The notes beneath the pieces were generated by a model that was not told the DNA's origin, ran no database searches, and was given only the letters and a program-made list of their open reading frames with translations. From Hyphomicrobiales bacterium (GTDB taxonomy: Bacteria > Pseudomonadota > Alphaproteobacteria > Rhizobiales > Rhizobiaceae), in the NCBI GenBank assembly GCA_900467745.1, contig UBQW01000036.1, forward strand, positions 1 through 63,589: 63,589 nucleotides of DNA, written 5' to 3'. Within the stretch, counting starts at the first letter, position 1, and each line of letters starts with the position of its first letter. The position numbers and the translations under genes are program-made. Shown in pieces: positions 42,856 to 52,051 of this stretch.

Positions 42856-43095
42856 CACGGGTTCCATCGGTTCGCGCCGGTGTATCATGGCATGGCAGTT
42901 GGGGCATACCGGCCCAAGGTGCGTGCTCGGATCGACCTTGTAGGCCTTCTTGATATGCTTCAGTGGGAGTAAGTGATGCACGTGCATGAAGTCCCTCCCT
43001 CGATCAACATATCGAAGCCAAAGTCTATTAGGCACCCCTGGCAAACCGCGCCGTAGTGGCTGATGAATACAGCACGGGCGGCCCCTACTTCTCTC
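42850..43095 (-). pseudogene. HNH endonuclease fragment, frameshifted
   Basis: Minus strand in one frame: ISHYGAVCQGCLIDFGFD; in another: GRDFMHVHHLLPLKHIKKAY, KVDPSTHLGPVCPNCHAMIH, RREP. Together these are the C-terminal HNH domain (Cys pair, HHL, CPNCHAMIH) of a restriction-type nuclease, broken by one frameshift near 43020. No N-terminal domain is present. Confidence 0.65.
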
Positions 43096-43305
43096 GTAGC
43101 GGTTTACCCGTACCTCAACGACGGCACCCTCCGAAAAATTCACATCGGGGCCCGGCTCGTCTGGATACGGCTGATCCGAAAAAACCACCGGGTGCCGTCC
43201 AGTACAGAAAAACTGGGCTCCTCCATCTCAAGTTAGGCGGTGCAGAGACATACTCTGCGGGGGTCCGACATGGCAAATAATGGCTATCGATGGCAAAAAT
43301 TGTCG
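43096..43305. other. Intergenic, no gene recognised
   Basis: About 210 bases after the HNH relic and before the 3' end of the GH13 gene. No supported frame. Confidence 0.4.
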
Positions 43306-44964
43306 TCAGACCTCGCTTCGCTTCAGCAGATAGTCCAAGCCCCCTGCCCGGTACCAACGGAAGCCATAGGGTTCGAGAACCATGTCGTGTTTCCCGTCTT
43401 TGGCACGGCTGTCGTGGCCATCTAAAATGTCGATCAGCACGCCTGCGTCTCCATCATCTTTTAACGCAAACGAGACTTCCACTGGCTTATCGTGAAAGCT
43501 GTGGATGATGGTCACCACGTTCTTTCGCCACTCGTAGCGCATTATGAGAACGCCCGGGTCACCGCAGTCAATCACCTCGAAGCCGCCCCAGCCGATCTCA
43601 GGTGCCTCCTTACGTGCCCGGATCATCCGCTCAGTCCAGTTTAGCATCGAGTCCACGTCCCGGCGCTGAAACGCGACGTTGACCTGGTCGAAGCCGTACG
43701 GTCCCTCCGATATTACCGGAAGAACCGGCTTTTCGCTCTTCGTGAAGCCGCCTTGCGGTTCGTCTGACCACTGCATGGGCGTTCGCGCACAATTGCGTTC
43801 CGGCAGGGACAGGTCATCGCCCATCCCAATTTCGTCGCCATATCGCAAGACTGGCGTTCCCGGCAACGAGTACATCAAGCTGTAAGCAAGCTTCAGGCGC
43901 CGGATGTCTCCCCCCAGCATGGGTGCCAAGCGCCGCCGGATGCCGCGATCATAGAGCTGCATGTTCTTGTCCGGGCCGAAGGCAGAGAAAACCGTCTGTC
44001 TTTGGCTCTCGGTCAGGCGTCCAAGATCCAGTTCATCATGGTTTCGAAGAAAAACACCCCATTGCCCTGTTTCTGGGCGTTGCTCAGTATCGCGCATGGC
44101 CTTCGCGAGCGGTCGGGTGTCCGCGCTCGCCATCGCATAGAACAATGCTTGATTGACGTGGAAATTGAACATCATCTGCATGCGGTCGCCATCATCACCG
44201 AAGTATTCGAGATTCTCTTTAGGAACCACGTTGGCTTCGGCCAAGATGATGCTGTCGCCCTTCCTCCACTGAAGAAACTCGCGGAAGGTACGCAGCATGT
44301 CGAACTGCTCCTTCGGCTTGGTTACGTCGGCACCCTTCTCGGCGATGACGAATGGCACTGCGTCCATCCTGAAGCCCGAAACGCCAAGCTGGATCCAAAA
44401 GCCCATGATCTTCAGGATTTCAGCCTGCACAAGGGGATTCGCAGTATTGAGGTCAGGTTGGAAGTCATAGAAACGGTGGAAGTAATATTCCCCTGACTGC
44501 TTGTCACGGGTCCAGGTGGATTTCTGAACTCCTGGGAAAACCACCCCCTCTTCGGCGTTCGCCGGTTTGGTTTTAGACCATACGTACCAGTCGCGGTATC
44601 GAGAGTTTGGGTTCGAGCGGGCGTCCTTGAACCACGGGTGCTGGTTGGATGTGTGATTGACTACAAGGTCGATCAACACCCGTATCCCTCGTTGCTTGGC
44701 GCCATGCGTAAACTCGACGAAATCACCGAGAGTACCGTACCGCGGATCGACGTTGTAATAGTCGGAGACATCATAGCCGTCATCCCGTCCGGGAGATGTC
44801 TGGAAGGGCATCAGCCACACCGCTGTCACTCCGAGCCCGGCCAAATAGTCGAGCCGTCGCTGCAGGCCTTGGAAATCCCCGACGCCGTCGCCGTTGGAAT
44901 CCATGAAAGTTTCAACCGAGAGGCAATACACGACGGCGTTCTTGTACCAAAGGTCGTTGATCAA
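43306..44964 (-). CDS. GH13 trehalose synthase-like alpha-glucosyltransferase
   Basis: 552 aa from a TTG six bases after GGAG, giving the family start INDLWYKNAVVYCLSVETFM. Barrel motifs: GVTAVWLMPFQTSP, DLVVNHTSNQHPWF, GFRMDAVPF (nucleophile Asp), ILAEANVVP (acid/base Glu) and FLRNHDELD. The domain end has a small beta sandwich. Such enzymes isomerise maltose to trehalose or act on trehalose. An ATG 29 codons upstream has no ribosome site. The maltokinase partner is absent. Confidence 0.85.
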   Translation of the reverse strand: MINDLWYKNAVVYCLSVETFMDSNGDGVGDFQGLQRRLDYLAGLGVTAVWLMPFQTSPGRDDGYDVSDYYNVDPRYGTLGDFVEFTHGAKQRGIRVLIDLVVNHTSNQHPWFKDARSNPNSRYRDWYVWSKTKPANAEEGVVFPGVQKSTWTRDKQSGEYYFHRFYDFQPDLNTANPLVQAEILKIMGFWIQLGVSGFRMDAVPFVIAEKGADVTKPKEQFDMLRTFREFLQWRKGDSIILAEANVVPKENLEYFGDDGDRMQMMFNFHVNQALFYAMASADTRPLAKAMRDTEQRPETGQWGVFLRNHDELDLGRLTESQRQTVFSAFGPDKNMQLYDRGIRRRLAPMLGGDIRRLKLAYSLMYSLPGTPVLRYGDEIGMGDDLSLPERNCARTPMQWSDEPQGGFTKSEKPVLPVISEGPYGFDQVNVAFQRRDVDSMLNWTERMIRARKEAPEIGWGGFEVIDCGDPGVLIMRYEWRKNVVTIIHSFHDKPVEVSFALKDDGDAGVLIDILDGHDSRAKDGKHDMVLEPYGFRWYRAGGLDYLLKRSEV

Positions 44965-45111
44965 AGCATCACTCCAGCAAAACACGTTGCTGACGGAAGG
45001 CTTGCGTGCGGGAAAGGTTCCACCTTGAACTGGTGGCTTGCAAGAAGCCATCTGCGGCGTCCTGTCGGATCAAACGATAGGACCGCCGATGTCGCAATCC
45101 CATCTCAGGAA

Positions 45112-46101
45112 TCAGAAGCGCCGTGGCTCCTCAGGCTTGTTCCCAACAATCTGATCGACGCGCTCAAGAACATCTGGCGTGAGCCTCGACCTTTGATCGA
45201 GCGCTGAGAGATTGTCCTGAAGCTGCGAAAGTCGCGATGCTCCAAGGATGACCGTCGAAACATGCTTGCACGCCAGGCACCATGCCAGCGCAAAATGAGT
45301 CATCGACATCCCAAGCTCACTGGCAAGCTTAGACAGCTGACGGACCTGCTCTACCTGTGTTTTGCCCGCATCGCTGTTAAGCCGCTCTTTCAGCCACTCG
45401 TAGCCGGGCAGGTTCATACGGCTATCGGCCGGAATTCCGTCGTTGTACTTGCCGGTCAGCATCCCTGAGGCGAGTGGCGACCAGATCGTGGTCCCAAGGC
45501 CCATGAGGTCGTAGAGCGGCAGGTATTCGGACTCCACCTTCTGTCGCTCGAAGATGTTGTACTGAGGCTGTTCCATCGTCGGCGGCGCTAGGCGCAAATC
45601 CTTCGCGACGGCGTAGGCTTCCGTCAGCTGTTGGGCGGACCATTCCGAAGTGCCCCAATAGAGGATCTTCCCCTGGGCGATCAGGTCGTTCATCGCACGG
45701 ACGGTCTCCTCAATGGGAGTGTCAATATCCGGGCGGTGGCAGAAATAAAGGTCTAGGTATTCAACCTGCAGCCGCTTCAGCGCGGCGTGAGCGGCATCGG
45801 TTACATGCTTGCGAGATAGCCCTCGTTGAGTTGGCTTCTCGCCGCCCCAGAAAACCTTGCTTGACACAATGTAGCTATCACGGCTCCAGCCAAGGCTGCT
45901 GAGTGCCTCGCCCATGACCACCTCGGAATTGCCTTTCTCATAGCCCTCGGCATTGTCGAAGAAATTCACTCCGTTGTCGTAGGCGAATTTCATCAACTCG
46001 ACGGCGCTTCCCCCATCGACCTGTTTTCCGAAGGTGACCCAGGAACCGAATGAAAACTCGCTGACCTTCAATCCAGACTTTCCTAAATGGCGATATTGCA
46101 T
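45112..46101 (-). CDS. Aldo/keto reductase, voltage-gated K+ channel beta-subunit type
   Basis: 329 aa. Catalytic set: Asp/Tyr in NFFDNAEGYEKGNSE, Lys in IVSSKVFWGG, His in LYFCHRPDIDTP, and the NADPH site SRLSQLQDNL. The pattern WVTFGKQVDGGSAVELMKFA groups with Kv-beta/YghZ reductases that act on aldehydes such as methylglyoxal. Located next to the GH13 gene, 147 bases away on the same strand. Confidence 0.88.
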   Translation of the reverse strand: MQYRHLGKSGLKVSEFSFGSWVTFGKQVDGGSAVELMKFAYDNGVNFFDNAEGYEKGNSEVVMGEALSSLGWSRDSYIVSSKVFWGGEKPTQRGLSRKHVTDAAHAALKRLQVEYLDLYFCHRPDIDTPIEETVRAMNDLIAQGKILYWGTSEWSAQQLTEAYAVAKDLRLAPPTMEQPQYNIFERQKVESEYLPLYDLMGLGTTIWSPLASGMLTGKYNDGIPADSRMNLPGYEWLKERLNSDAGKTQVEQVRQLSKLASELGMSMTHFALAWCLACKHVSTVILGASRLSQLQDNLSALDQRSRLTPDVLERVDQIVGNKPEEPRRF

Positions 46102-47011
46102 GACGACTCCAACATGCTTGTTTGCGAATGCCGACCAACTGTGGCAGCTCTAACCAACAGTTAGAGCGCATAAGAAGATGGGCGAATAAAATTTTGGCTA
46201 CAGAAAAAGGGGGGAGACGCGGTAGAACGAATAGCTACGCGACGCCCGCTGCGCAATCTCAGTCGTCAACCACAGCGCTGCGCTTCCGCCACGGCAACTA
46301 TTCTTTCGCCATGCGCTGCGTTGCAGGCCTCGGCCGCTCGTGGGCGACGTTGATCTCGTCAGGTGTTTAGGACTGCCTTGAGTTCAACAACCCGCACCGT
46401 GCGCCCGATGCCGTCCAGGCTCACCGCATCAAAAATATCGGTACCGCAAGATCAGCGTGTCCGAGCCGGGCACAGTGCTTGGAATTGTAGGGCAACTGGA
46501 TAGCCGCTCGCCATAGAGCCATCCAACGGCTCGCTGGTATTTGCGTCGATCAAGATGAACTCGTTGCCCATGGTGCTTGACCCCGAGGGGTTGGGGCCAA
46601 GGAAAAGGTAGGTCTGGTCTGTGATTGTCGTAAAACGACCGGTAGATCATCGGGACCTCTCGCGCCGGCGGCCTCATTCCGTAAGGTTGCACCCGCTTAC
46701 GTTTTTCACGCATCCTGAAACTCTAGAAATGGTCTCCGCCGTTGAACGGGCTTCGATTTAGACATCAAGGCGTTCACGCGCGAAATCACCGACCCGGGTG
46801 GAGTAGTTTGAGGTGAAAAGGGCAGCCTCTCTCAAGGGGGCCTGGCGCGCAGTTTGACGGTGTTTGCGACTGCCCACTATAACTTCCAACCCTTGAGAGG
46901 ATGTTACCGGCGAGCTTGTTCTTGCTCACTTTCCGTATGGCAAATTTCTTTTGTGGCGCGGGCACGTAGTTCGCTTCGCAGGCTGCTCATCATTTTTTCG
47001 GCGTGCCTATT
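46102..47011. other. Long gene-free stretch with relics
   Basis: About 910 bases. A minus-strand frame near 46470-46610 reads YLFLGPNPSGSSTMGNEFIL, DANTSEPLDGSM, which is protein-like but belongs to no family I can name and is not continuous. A 10-base inverted repeat (CTCTCAAGGG at 46829-46838 and its complement at 46890-46899) frames a 51-base segment. Otherwise nothing seen. Confidence 0.4.
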
Positions 47012-47386
47012 TCATTTCGTTGAATGAGACCGCGCGCTCAGCTTGTTTCCATCGGGGTCGCGAAGATATGCCACAAAGGCTCCGTTCGGCCGCTCCGCCG
47101 GCGGGCTCTCAATCGCCGTGCCACCGTGGGCGGTGCCCGCGTCGTGCCATGCGAGAACATGGTCGCGGCTGGCCGCGGCGATACCGATCGTCCCACCATT
47201 GGCTGCGGTCGCCGGTTTGCCATCGATCGGTGTTGTGATCATGAGCCGACCCCCATCATGGATGTAGATAAGGCGGCCTCTCGCATCCATCTCGCCGGGC
47301 TTGCCTCCCAAGGCAGCGAATGTGGCGTCGTAAAAGCGTCTGGAACGCTCTAGGTCATTGCTGCCGATCATGATGTGAGTGAACAT
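47012..47386 (-). CDS. VOC-family (glyoxalase/dioxygenase-like) protein
   Basis: 124 aa. Starts FTHIMIGSNDLERSRRFYDA with the first metal His; GGRLMITTPI and AWHDAGTAHGGTAI follow, and AYLRDPDGNKL supplies the C-terminal ligand region. One complete VOC fold made of two modules. Substrate unknown; lactoylglutathione-like or antibiotic-binding members share this pattern. Confidence 0.85.
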   Translation of the reverse strand: MFTHIMIGSNDLERSRRFYDATFAALGGKPGEMDARGRLIYIHDGGRLMITTPIDGKPATAANGGTIGIAAASRDHVLAWHDAGTAHGGTAIESPPAERPNGAFVAYLRDPDGNKLSARSHSTK

Positions 47387-47433
47387 GCTTTTCCTCTAAA
47401 ATCAGTTGCTTCTTTCGATGCACTCACGCACGT

Positions 47434-48240
47434 TCAGCGCTCGAACTTTCGCAAATATTGCGCCGGCGACGTACCAAGTGCTTTCTTGAACATCGTAATG
47501 AACGCGGAAACGGATTCATACCCGAGGTCCCCCGAAACCTGCTGTACCGTCGACCCGGCCGCAAGGCTTCGGATTGCAGTGATCAATTGCAGCTGCTGCC
47601 GCCAACGACCAAAGGTCAAGCCGGTTTCCTGTTGAACGAGACGGGCGAGGGAGTTTTCGCTCATTGCTACACGCTGGGCCCATTGCGCCATGGTGCTTCG
47701 GTCAGACGGGTCCTTCACCAAGGCAGACGCGATACGATCCAATCTCGCCTCGGCAGTTAGAGGTAGATGGAGGTCCTCTATCGGCATCCGCGACAAGGCC
47801 GACAGAAGCAGCGTTGTCATCGTTTCCCCACAAGCAGCTGCGACCTCGGATTGGGTAGCCATCTCCATGATGAGCTCTCTGACGAGCGGTGACAGCGAAA
47901 AAGTACAGCATCGATTCGGGAGATCGGCGGCATTCGGCTCGATGAACAGAAAAAACAATCGCGCGTTCGCGGTCGCCACGTTGCTGTGCGGCATGCCGCC
48001 AGGAACCCACACACCGCACTGGGGCGGGACCATCCATATGCCGCTCGGAACACGAGATGTCACGCCGCCCCGCGACGCCATGACCAGCTGCCCTTTTCTA
48101 TGCCGGTGCTCTGGCGCCTCGCGTTCGTTTTGCGAGACGTCGATCCTCACCGCATGCGCTCGAAGGCGCGATTGCTCAGGATCCTCCTCAAGAAGGGCGC
48201 CTGAAAGGGACAACGGATTTTGGTGGAATTTCGTTATCAT
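47434..48240 (-). CDS. AraC-family regulator with cupin N-terminus
   Basis: 268 aa. N-terminal cupin-like region (APEHRHRKGQLVMASRGGVT ... WMVPPQCGVWVPGGMPHSNV), C-terminal double helix-turn-helix about 165-265 (MAQWAQRVAMSENSLARLVQ ... QVSGDLGYESVSAFITMFKK, LGTSPAQYLRKF). Divergent from the exporter operon that starts 70 bases away, so it is the likely regulator; it could also control the VOC gene downstream. Confidence 0.88.
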   Translation of the reverse strand: MITKFHQNPLSLSGALLEEDPEQSRLRAHAVRIDVSQNEREAPEHRHRKGQLVMASRGGVTSRVPSGIWMVPPQCGVWVPGGMPHSNVATANARLFFLFIEPNAADLPNRCCTFSLSPLVRELIMEMATQSEVAAACGETMTTLLLSALSRMPIEDLHLPLTAEARLDRIASALVKDPSDRSTMAQWAQRVAMSENSLARLVQQETGLTFGRWRQQLQLITAIRSLAAGSTVQQVSGDLGYESVSAFITMFKKALGTSPAQYLRKFER

Positions 48241-48310
48241 CAGATGATATCTCTAAATCCCTCTTGGTGCCTTGTCGATAGTGTCCTTCGAAAGAATTCG
48301 GAGAATGTCG

Positions 48311-48676
48311 ATGGCACTACACGAACCGTCCTCCCGTTGGTGGTCTGATCTAGTCCAGACGGAATTCCGCCTGCCTCAGAAGCGCGATCGTGGCGACGGA
48401 ACCCTGCCGTCACTCGATCCGCACATCCGGTTCGGCCTGGTCTCAGGTACGCTCAGGACGACGAAAGTCCTGCTGGCAAGGGTGCGTCGGTTCTTTGCTC
48501 ACCGGCCCCGGACCGCACCATCTGTTTCGTGCGCAGACCCAGTTGAAGCCTGTATGCATGCCTGCATCGCGGCTACGTTCTTCTGCTACGTCTCGGCCGA
48601 ACTCTATGGCCTCACCGACACCGCGAATGAGCAAGGCGCTTCGCGAAGGAATCACTCGTCCGGAGAGGACTCATGA
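48311..48676 (+). CDS. Hypothetical protein, first gene of the exporter operon
   Basis: 121 aa from the ATG after CGGAGA; an ATG two codons earlier is an alternative. Basic N-terminal half (RLPQKRDRGDGTLPSLDPHI ... LLARVRRFFAHRPRTAPSV), a short hydrophobic Cys-rich stretch about 82-103 (EACMHACIAATFFCYVSAEL). The stop overlaps the next start (ATGA). No family recognised. Confidence 0.6.
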   Translation: MALHEPSSRWWSDLVQTEFRLPQKRDRGDGTLPSLDPHIRFGLVSGTLRTTKVLLARVRRFFAHRPRTAPSVSCADPVEACMHACIAATFFCYVSAELYGLTDTANEQGASRRNHSSGEDS

Positions 48677-50691
48677 GCGCTCGACCAGTTGTCACCACCG
48701 GGAACGTGCTCTTTTCGTTGAAGACATTCCTGGCGGCCATGCTCGCCTATTTCATCGCCATCAGGTTCGACTTGCCACGGCCATTTTGGGCCGTCGCCAC
48801 CGTTTACATTGTTGCTCATCCGCTGTCCGGCGCGATCTCTTCGAAATCGGTTCACCGACTGCTGGGGACGCTGATCGGTGGAACCGCGACAATTATTCTG
48901 GTTCCGAACCTCGTGAACGAACCGATCCTGCTTTCAGTAGCGATCATCGCCTGGGTGTCGGGATGCACGTTCATCAGCCTTCTCGATCGCACGCCACGCA
49001 GCTATGTTTCACTCTTGGCCGGCTACACCGTGCTTCTTGCAGGGTTGCCACTGGTCACGGCGCCGGTGAATACGTTCGACACGGTCGTCGCCCGCGTCGA
49101 GGAGATCGGCCTTGGGATCCTGTGCGCTTCGATCGTCAGCCACGCCGTTCTTCCAGTCCATGTCGGAACAACCCTGCTGGGGCGGATTGATGCCTGGATG
49201 GCAAGGGCGCAAGCGCTCCTTGCGGCAACAGCAACTGCCGAGCAGGATGAAGCCCAAAGCAGAGCGGAACGATACGCTTTGGCAGCGGACGCTGCCGATC
49301 TGCGATCATTCACAACCCAACTTCAATATGATGGATCGAGGTACCGCCATGCCGCTACGCTGGTAAGATCGCTACAGGACCGTATGGTGTATCTCCTCCC
49401 GTTGCTCAGCGAGCTGGAGGATCTGCGAGGCGCAATGGCCCGGCTCGATAGCCCGCAGGCGAAGCAGGCTATGTCCGCGATCAATGCCCTCGGATCGTCT
49501 GCATCAAACGCATCCGGGATCTTGACGGTCGAATCTGATCTACCGGCCTCTTCCGAAGCGCCTCGATCATGGGAAAGCCTGCTCCTTGCCAATGTTGCGC
49601 GCAACCTGAGGGATGTTGTTGAGGTCTGCCGTGTGTGTCAGTCCCTTCGGGAGGCGAACGAGAATACAGCACGAGCCGCTGGCCGCGTCGCCTCTCCCGA
49701 CCCTGTTCCGCGGCCGCATGGTGATATCGGGATGGCGGCGCTATCCGCGCTGGCGGTCGCGATCTGCCTGGCAACTTCCACTGTCTTTTGGATTGCAAGC
49801 GGCTGGACCGACGGGATGACATTTGCGCAGATTTCAGGCGTGCTGTGCTGCCTCCTTGCGACGATGGACGATCCGGTTCCAGCCATGCGCAAATTCGTCA
49901 GCGTAACAATCGGTTCGAGTATCGCAGCCTTCGTCTACGGTTTTGCGGTTCTGCCTACGATCGACGGTTTCGTACCGCTCGTCGCTGCCCTCGGGCTTTT
50001 CCTAATACCTGCGGGAATTTGCCTTGCGATGCCTTCGCTCGCCATCGTCGGCATGGGGCTCTGCATCAACTTTCCGCTTCTACTCACCCTCCAGTCACAT
50101 CAGAGCAGCGACTTCACGACGTTTGCAAATTCGAGCGTCGCAACTGTTCTCGCGATCGTCTGGACGATCGTGGTCTGCAGCGTCTTTCGTTCAGTCAAGG
50201 CTGAGACAAATGCCCGTAGACTGTTCTCAGTCGTCCAGAGGTGCGTCGTCCGCATCGCGTCCGGCCGACATACCGCCCCGCATGTCATGCACCATCACGT
50301 GATCGATGTGGCAGGCCTGTCTGCCGTCAGGGCATCAAAGCTCCCTCCCACCTCGGACACCGCCGACGTCGACCTGATGAGGGATTTGCGGACAGGACTG
50401 AATATCAAAGCGATGCAAGAGCTGTCTGAAGAAGCGTCAATGCTGGTCAGCCTCAAGGCGGAGCGGATCTTCTCCGGACTTGAGACCCTTTACCGGCTTG
50501 CACCCGCCGAACGAGGTGAAGCGCTGGGACATACGCTCGAGCTACTTGACGACCTTATCCTTTCGCTTGGACATGCGACCGACGCCCACATGGCACTCCT
50601 TGTGCGCGCGGCCGCTCTTCGTGTGTGCCTCGCCCCGGAGGCGGATCCTCCGACCTTGATAATACCACCCTCAAAAAGGAATGCAGCGTGA
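48673..50691 (+). CDS. FUSC-family efflux protein (AaeB-like)
   Basis: 672 aa. Two blocks of membrane segments, residues about 12-160 and 345-515, each of 5-6 helices, separated by a hydrophilic coiled region; a cytoplasmic tail of ~150 residues follows. FDLPRPFWAVATVYIVAHPL and WIVAHPLSG-like motifs and TIGSSIAAFVYGFAVLP resemble AaeB/YccS. With DUF1656 and HlyD-like partners it forms an exporter of aromatic acids, bile salts or drugs. Confidence 0.88.
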   Translation: MSARPVVTTGNVLFSLKTFLAAMLAYFIAIRFDLPRPFWAVATVYIVAHPLSGAISSKSVHRLLGTLIGGTATIILVPNLVNEPILLSVAIIAWVSGCTFISLLDRTPRSYVSLLAGYTVLLAGLPLVTAPVNTFDTVVARVEEIGLGILCASIVSHAVLPVHVGTTLLGRIDAWMARAQALLAATATAEQDEAQSRAERYALAADAADLRSFTTQLQYDGSRYRHAATLVRSLQDRMVYLLPLLSELEDLRGAMARLDSPQAKQAMSAINALGSSASNASGILTVESDLPASSEAPRSWESLLLANVARNLRDVVEVCRVCQSLREANENTARAAGRVASPDPVPRPHGDIGMAALSALAVAICLATSTVFWIASGWTDGMTFAQISGVLCCLLATMDDPVPAMRKFVSVTIGSSIAAFVYGFAVLPTIDGFVPLVAALGLFLIPAGICLAMPSLAIVGMGLCINFPLLLTLQSHQSSDFTTFANSSVATVLAIVWTIVVCSVFRSVKAETNARRLFSVVQRCVVRIASGRHTAPHVMHHHVIDVAGLSAVRASKLPPTSDTADVDLMRDLRTGLNIKAMQELSEEASMLVSLKAERIFSGLETLYRLAPAERGEALGHTLELLDDLILSLGHATDAHMALLVRAAALRVCLAPEADPPTLIIPPSKRNAA

Positions 50692-50897
50692 CCGGACAAT
50701 TCGACCTCTATGGGGTATTCCTCCCATCTTTCTTGGCAATTGCCTTGTTCGCCTACGGACTCTTCCGCATGATGACGTCGCTTTTCGCGCGGATCGGTCT
50801 TTATCGGGGCGTATGGCACCCCTCCCTGTTCAATCTCGCACTCTACATCACCCTCGTTGGCGGGCTATCTGCCATTTTCAACTGGTTGCAGACATGA
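50688..50897 (+). CDS. DUF1656 membrane protein (AaeX-like)
   Basis: 69 aa from a GTG whose TGA overlaps the FUSC stop (GTGA). Two membrane segments (about 8-28 and 42-62); FDLYGVFLPSFLAIALFAYG and GLYRGVWHPSLFNLALYITL are the AaeX pattern. A conserved small partner of AaeAB exporters. Confidence 0.85.
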   Translation: MTGQFDLYGVFLPSFLAIALFAYGLFRMMTSLFARIGLYRGVWHPSLFNLALYITLVGGLSAIFNWLQT

Positions 50898-51772
50898 AGA
50901 ACTTCACGATCACCTCGGGCAGAGCCCTTTTGACATTATCCATGGCGAGTTGCGCGGCCGTTCTCAGCTGGCACCTGTGGTCGTTCTACATGGAAGCGCC
51001 CTGGACGCGGGACGCCCGTGTGGGAGCGGATATTGTCCGACTGGCACCGGATGTCTCCGGACCAGTCGCTGCGGTTCTGGTCTCCGACAATTCTCAGGTG
51101 GAAAAAGGACTGCCTTTATTTCGGATCGGAACGGACCGCTTTGAACTTGCGGTGCGCGAGGCAGAGGCTCAGGTAGAAAGTACGAAGGCCGCGGCGGATC
51201 TCGCCACAATTGAGTTTGAGCGATATCAGTTGCTCGCCTCCCGAGAGGCGGCGAGCTTGAAAGAGCGGCAACATGCAGAAAGCCAGATGCGCCAGGCAGA
51301 TGCCGCCCATCAATCGGCGCTCGTCGCTCTTGATCTGGCGAAGCTCAATCTTGACCGGACAACCGTGAGAGCTCCGTCCTCGGGGAAACTCACGAACTTC
51401 GCTCTCCGTGCCGGGAACTATGTTACCGCCGGAAATGCGATCGGAGTGCTAATCGAGAGCGAGGCTGTCTACGTGGCGGGCTACTTTGAGGAGACGAAAC
51501 TTCCAAGGATTCACATCGGCGACGCCGTGAAGGTCGACATAATGGGAGAGCCGCAATCTGTTCGCGGCCGCGTCGCGGGTATCGCGGCGGGCATCGAAGA
51601 CCGGGAGCGAAGTGAAGCTATGGGCTCGCTTGCTAGCGTGGCTCCGACATTCTCGTGGGTCCGTCTCGCCCAGAGAATTCCAGTAAGGATTGAAATCGAC
51701 AGTGTCCCAAACACCGTCCGGCTAATCGCTGGTCGGACCGCAACGGTTTCAGTCGAACCGAGTAACAACTAG
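50894..51772 (+). CDS. HlyD-family membrane fusion protein (AaeA-like)
   Basis: 292 aa; its ATG overlaps the DUF1656 stop (ATGA). N-terminal membrane anchor about 8-30, lipoyl halves (RLAPDVSGPVAAVLVSDNSQ, VEKGLPLF and RAPSSGKLTNFALRAGNYV), a coiled-coil hairpin of ~70 residues (REAEAQVESTKAAADLATIE ...), and a beta barrel (VYVAGYFEETKLPRIHIGDA). Links the FUSC pump to an outer-membrane channel. Confidence 0.92.
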   Translation: MKNFTITSGRALLTLSMASCAAVLSWHLWSFYMEAPWTRDARVGADIVRLAPDVSGPVAAVLVSDNSQVEKGLPLFRIGTDRFELAVREAEAQVESTKAAADLATIEFERYQLLASREAASLKERQHAESQMRQADAAHQSALVALDLAKLNLDRTTVRAPSSGKLTNFALRAGNYVTAGNAIGVLIESEAVYVAGYFEETKLPRIHIGDAVKVDIMGEPQSVRGRVAGIAAGIEDRERSEAMGSLASVAPTFSWVRLAQRIPVRIEIDSVPNTVRLIAGRTATVSVEPSNN

Positions 51773-52051
51773 GAGGCGCCTCCATCTTACGCTTGGAACT
51801 GAGATCGCATCTTTCAGGTGCGTCACCCTTCATCCAGCTAACGCTGGATTCGAGGGTGCTGCAATTGTGCTCAGCCATGCCGATTTGAGGCACCTGCAAT
51901 AATGGCTTCTATCAACCTGTCGGCCCCCACGGGCTCAAACCTCTCGCCCTGAACCGATACGAACCCTCGACCCACCGACCAAACATTGAATATCCAGGAC
52001 GATGAACGGCTGAGGCCGTTGCTACCGCGCCTTGCCTGATCCTGCATTTGT
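51773..52051. other. Intergenic between convergent genes
   Basis: About 280 bases between the exporter operon and the LysR gene, which converge. No gene or clear terminator seen. Confidence 0.4.

Noticed and set aside
46429..46713. Open frame rich in Arg/Pro
   Set aside because: No ribosome site or family; a neighbouring frame is more protein-like but broken.
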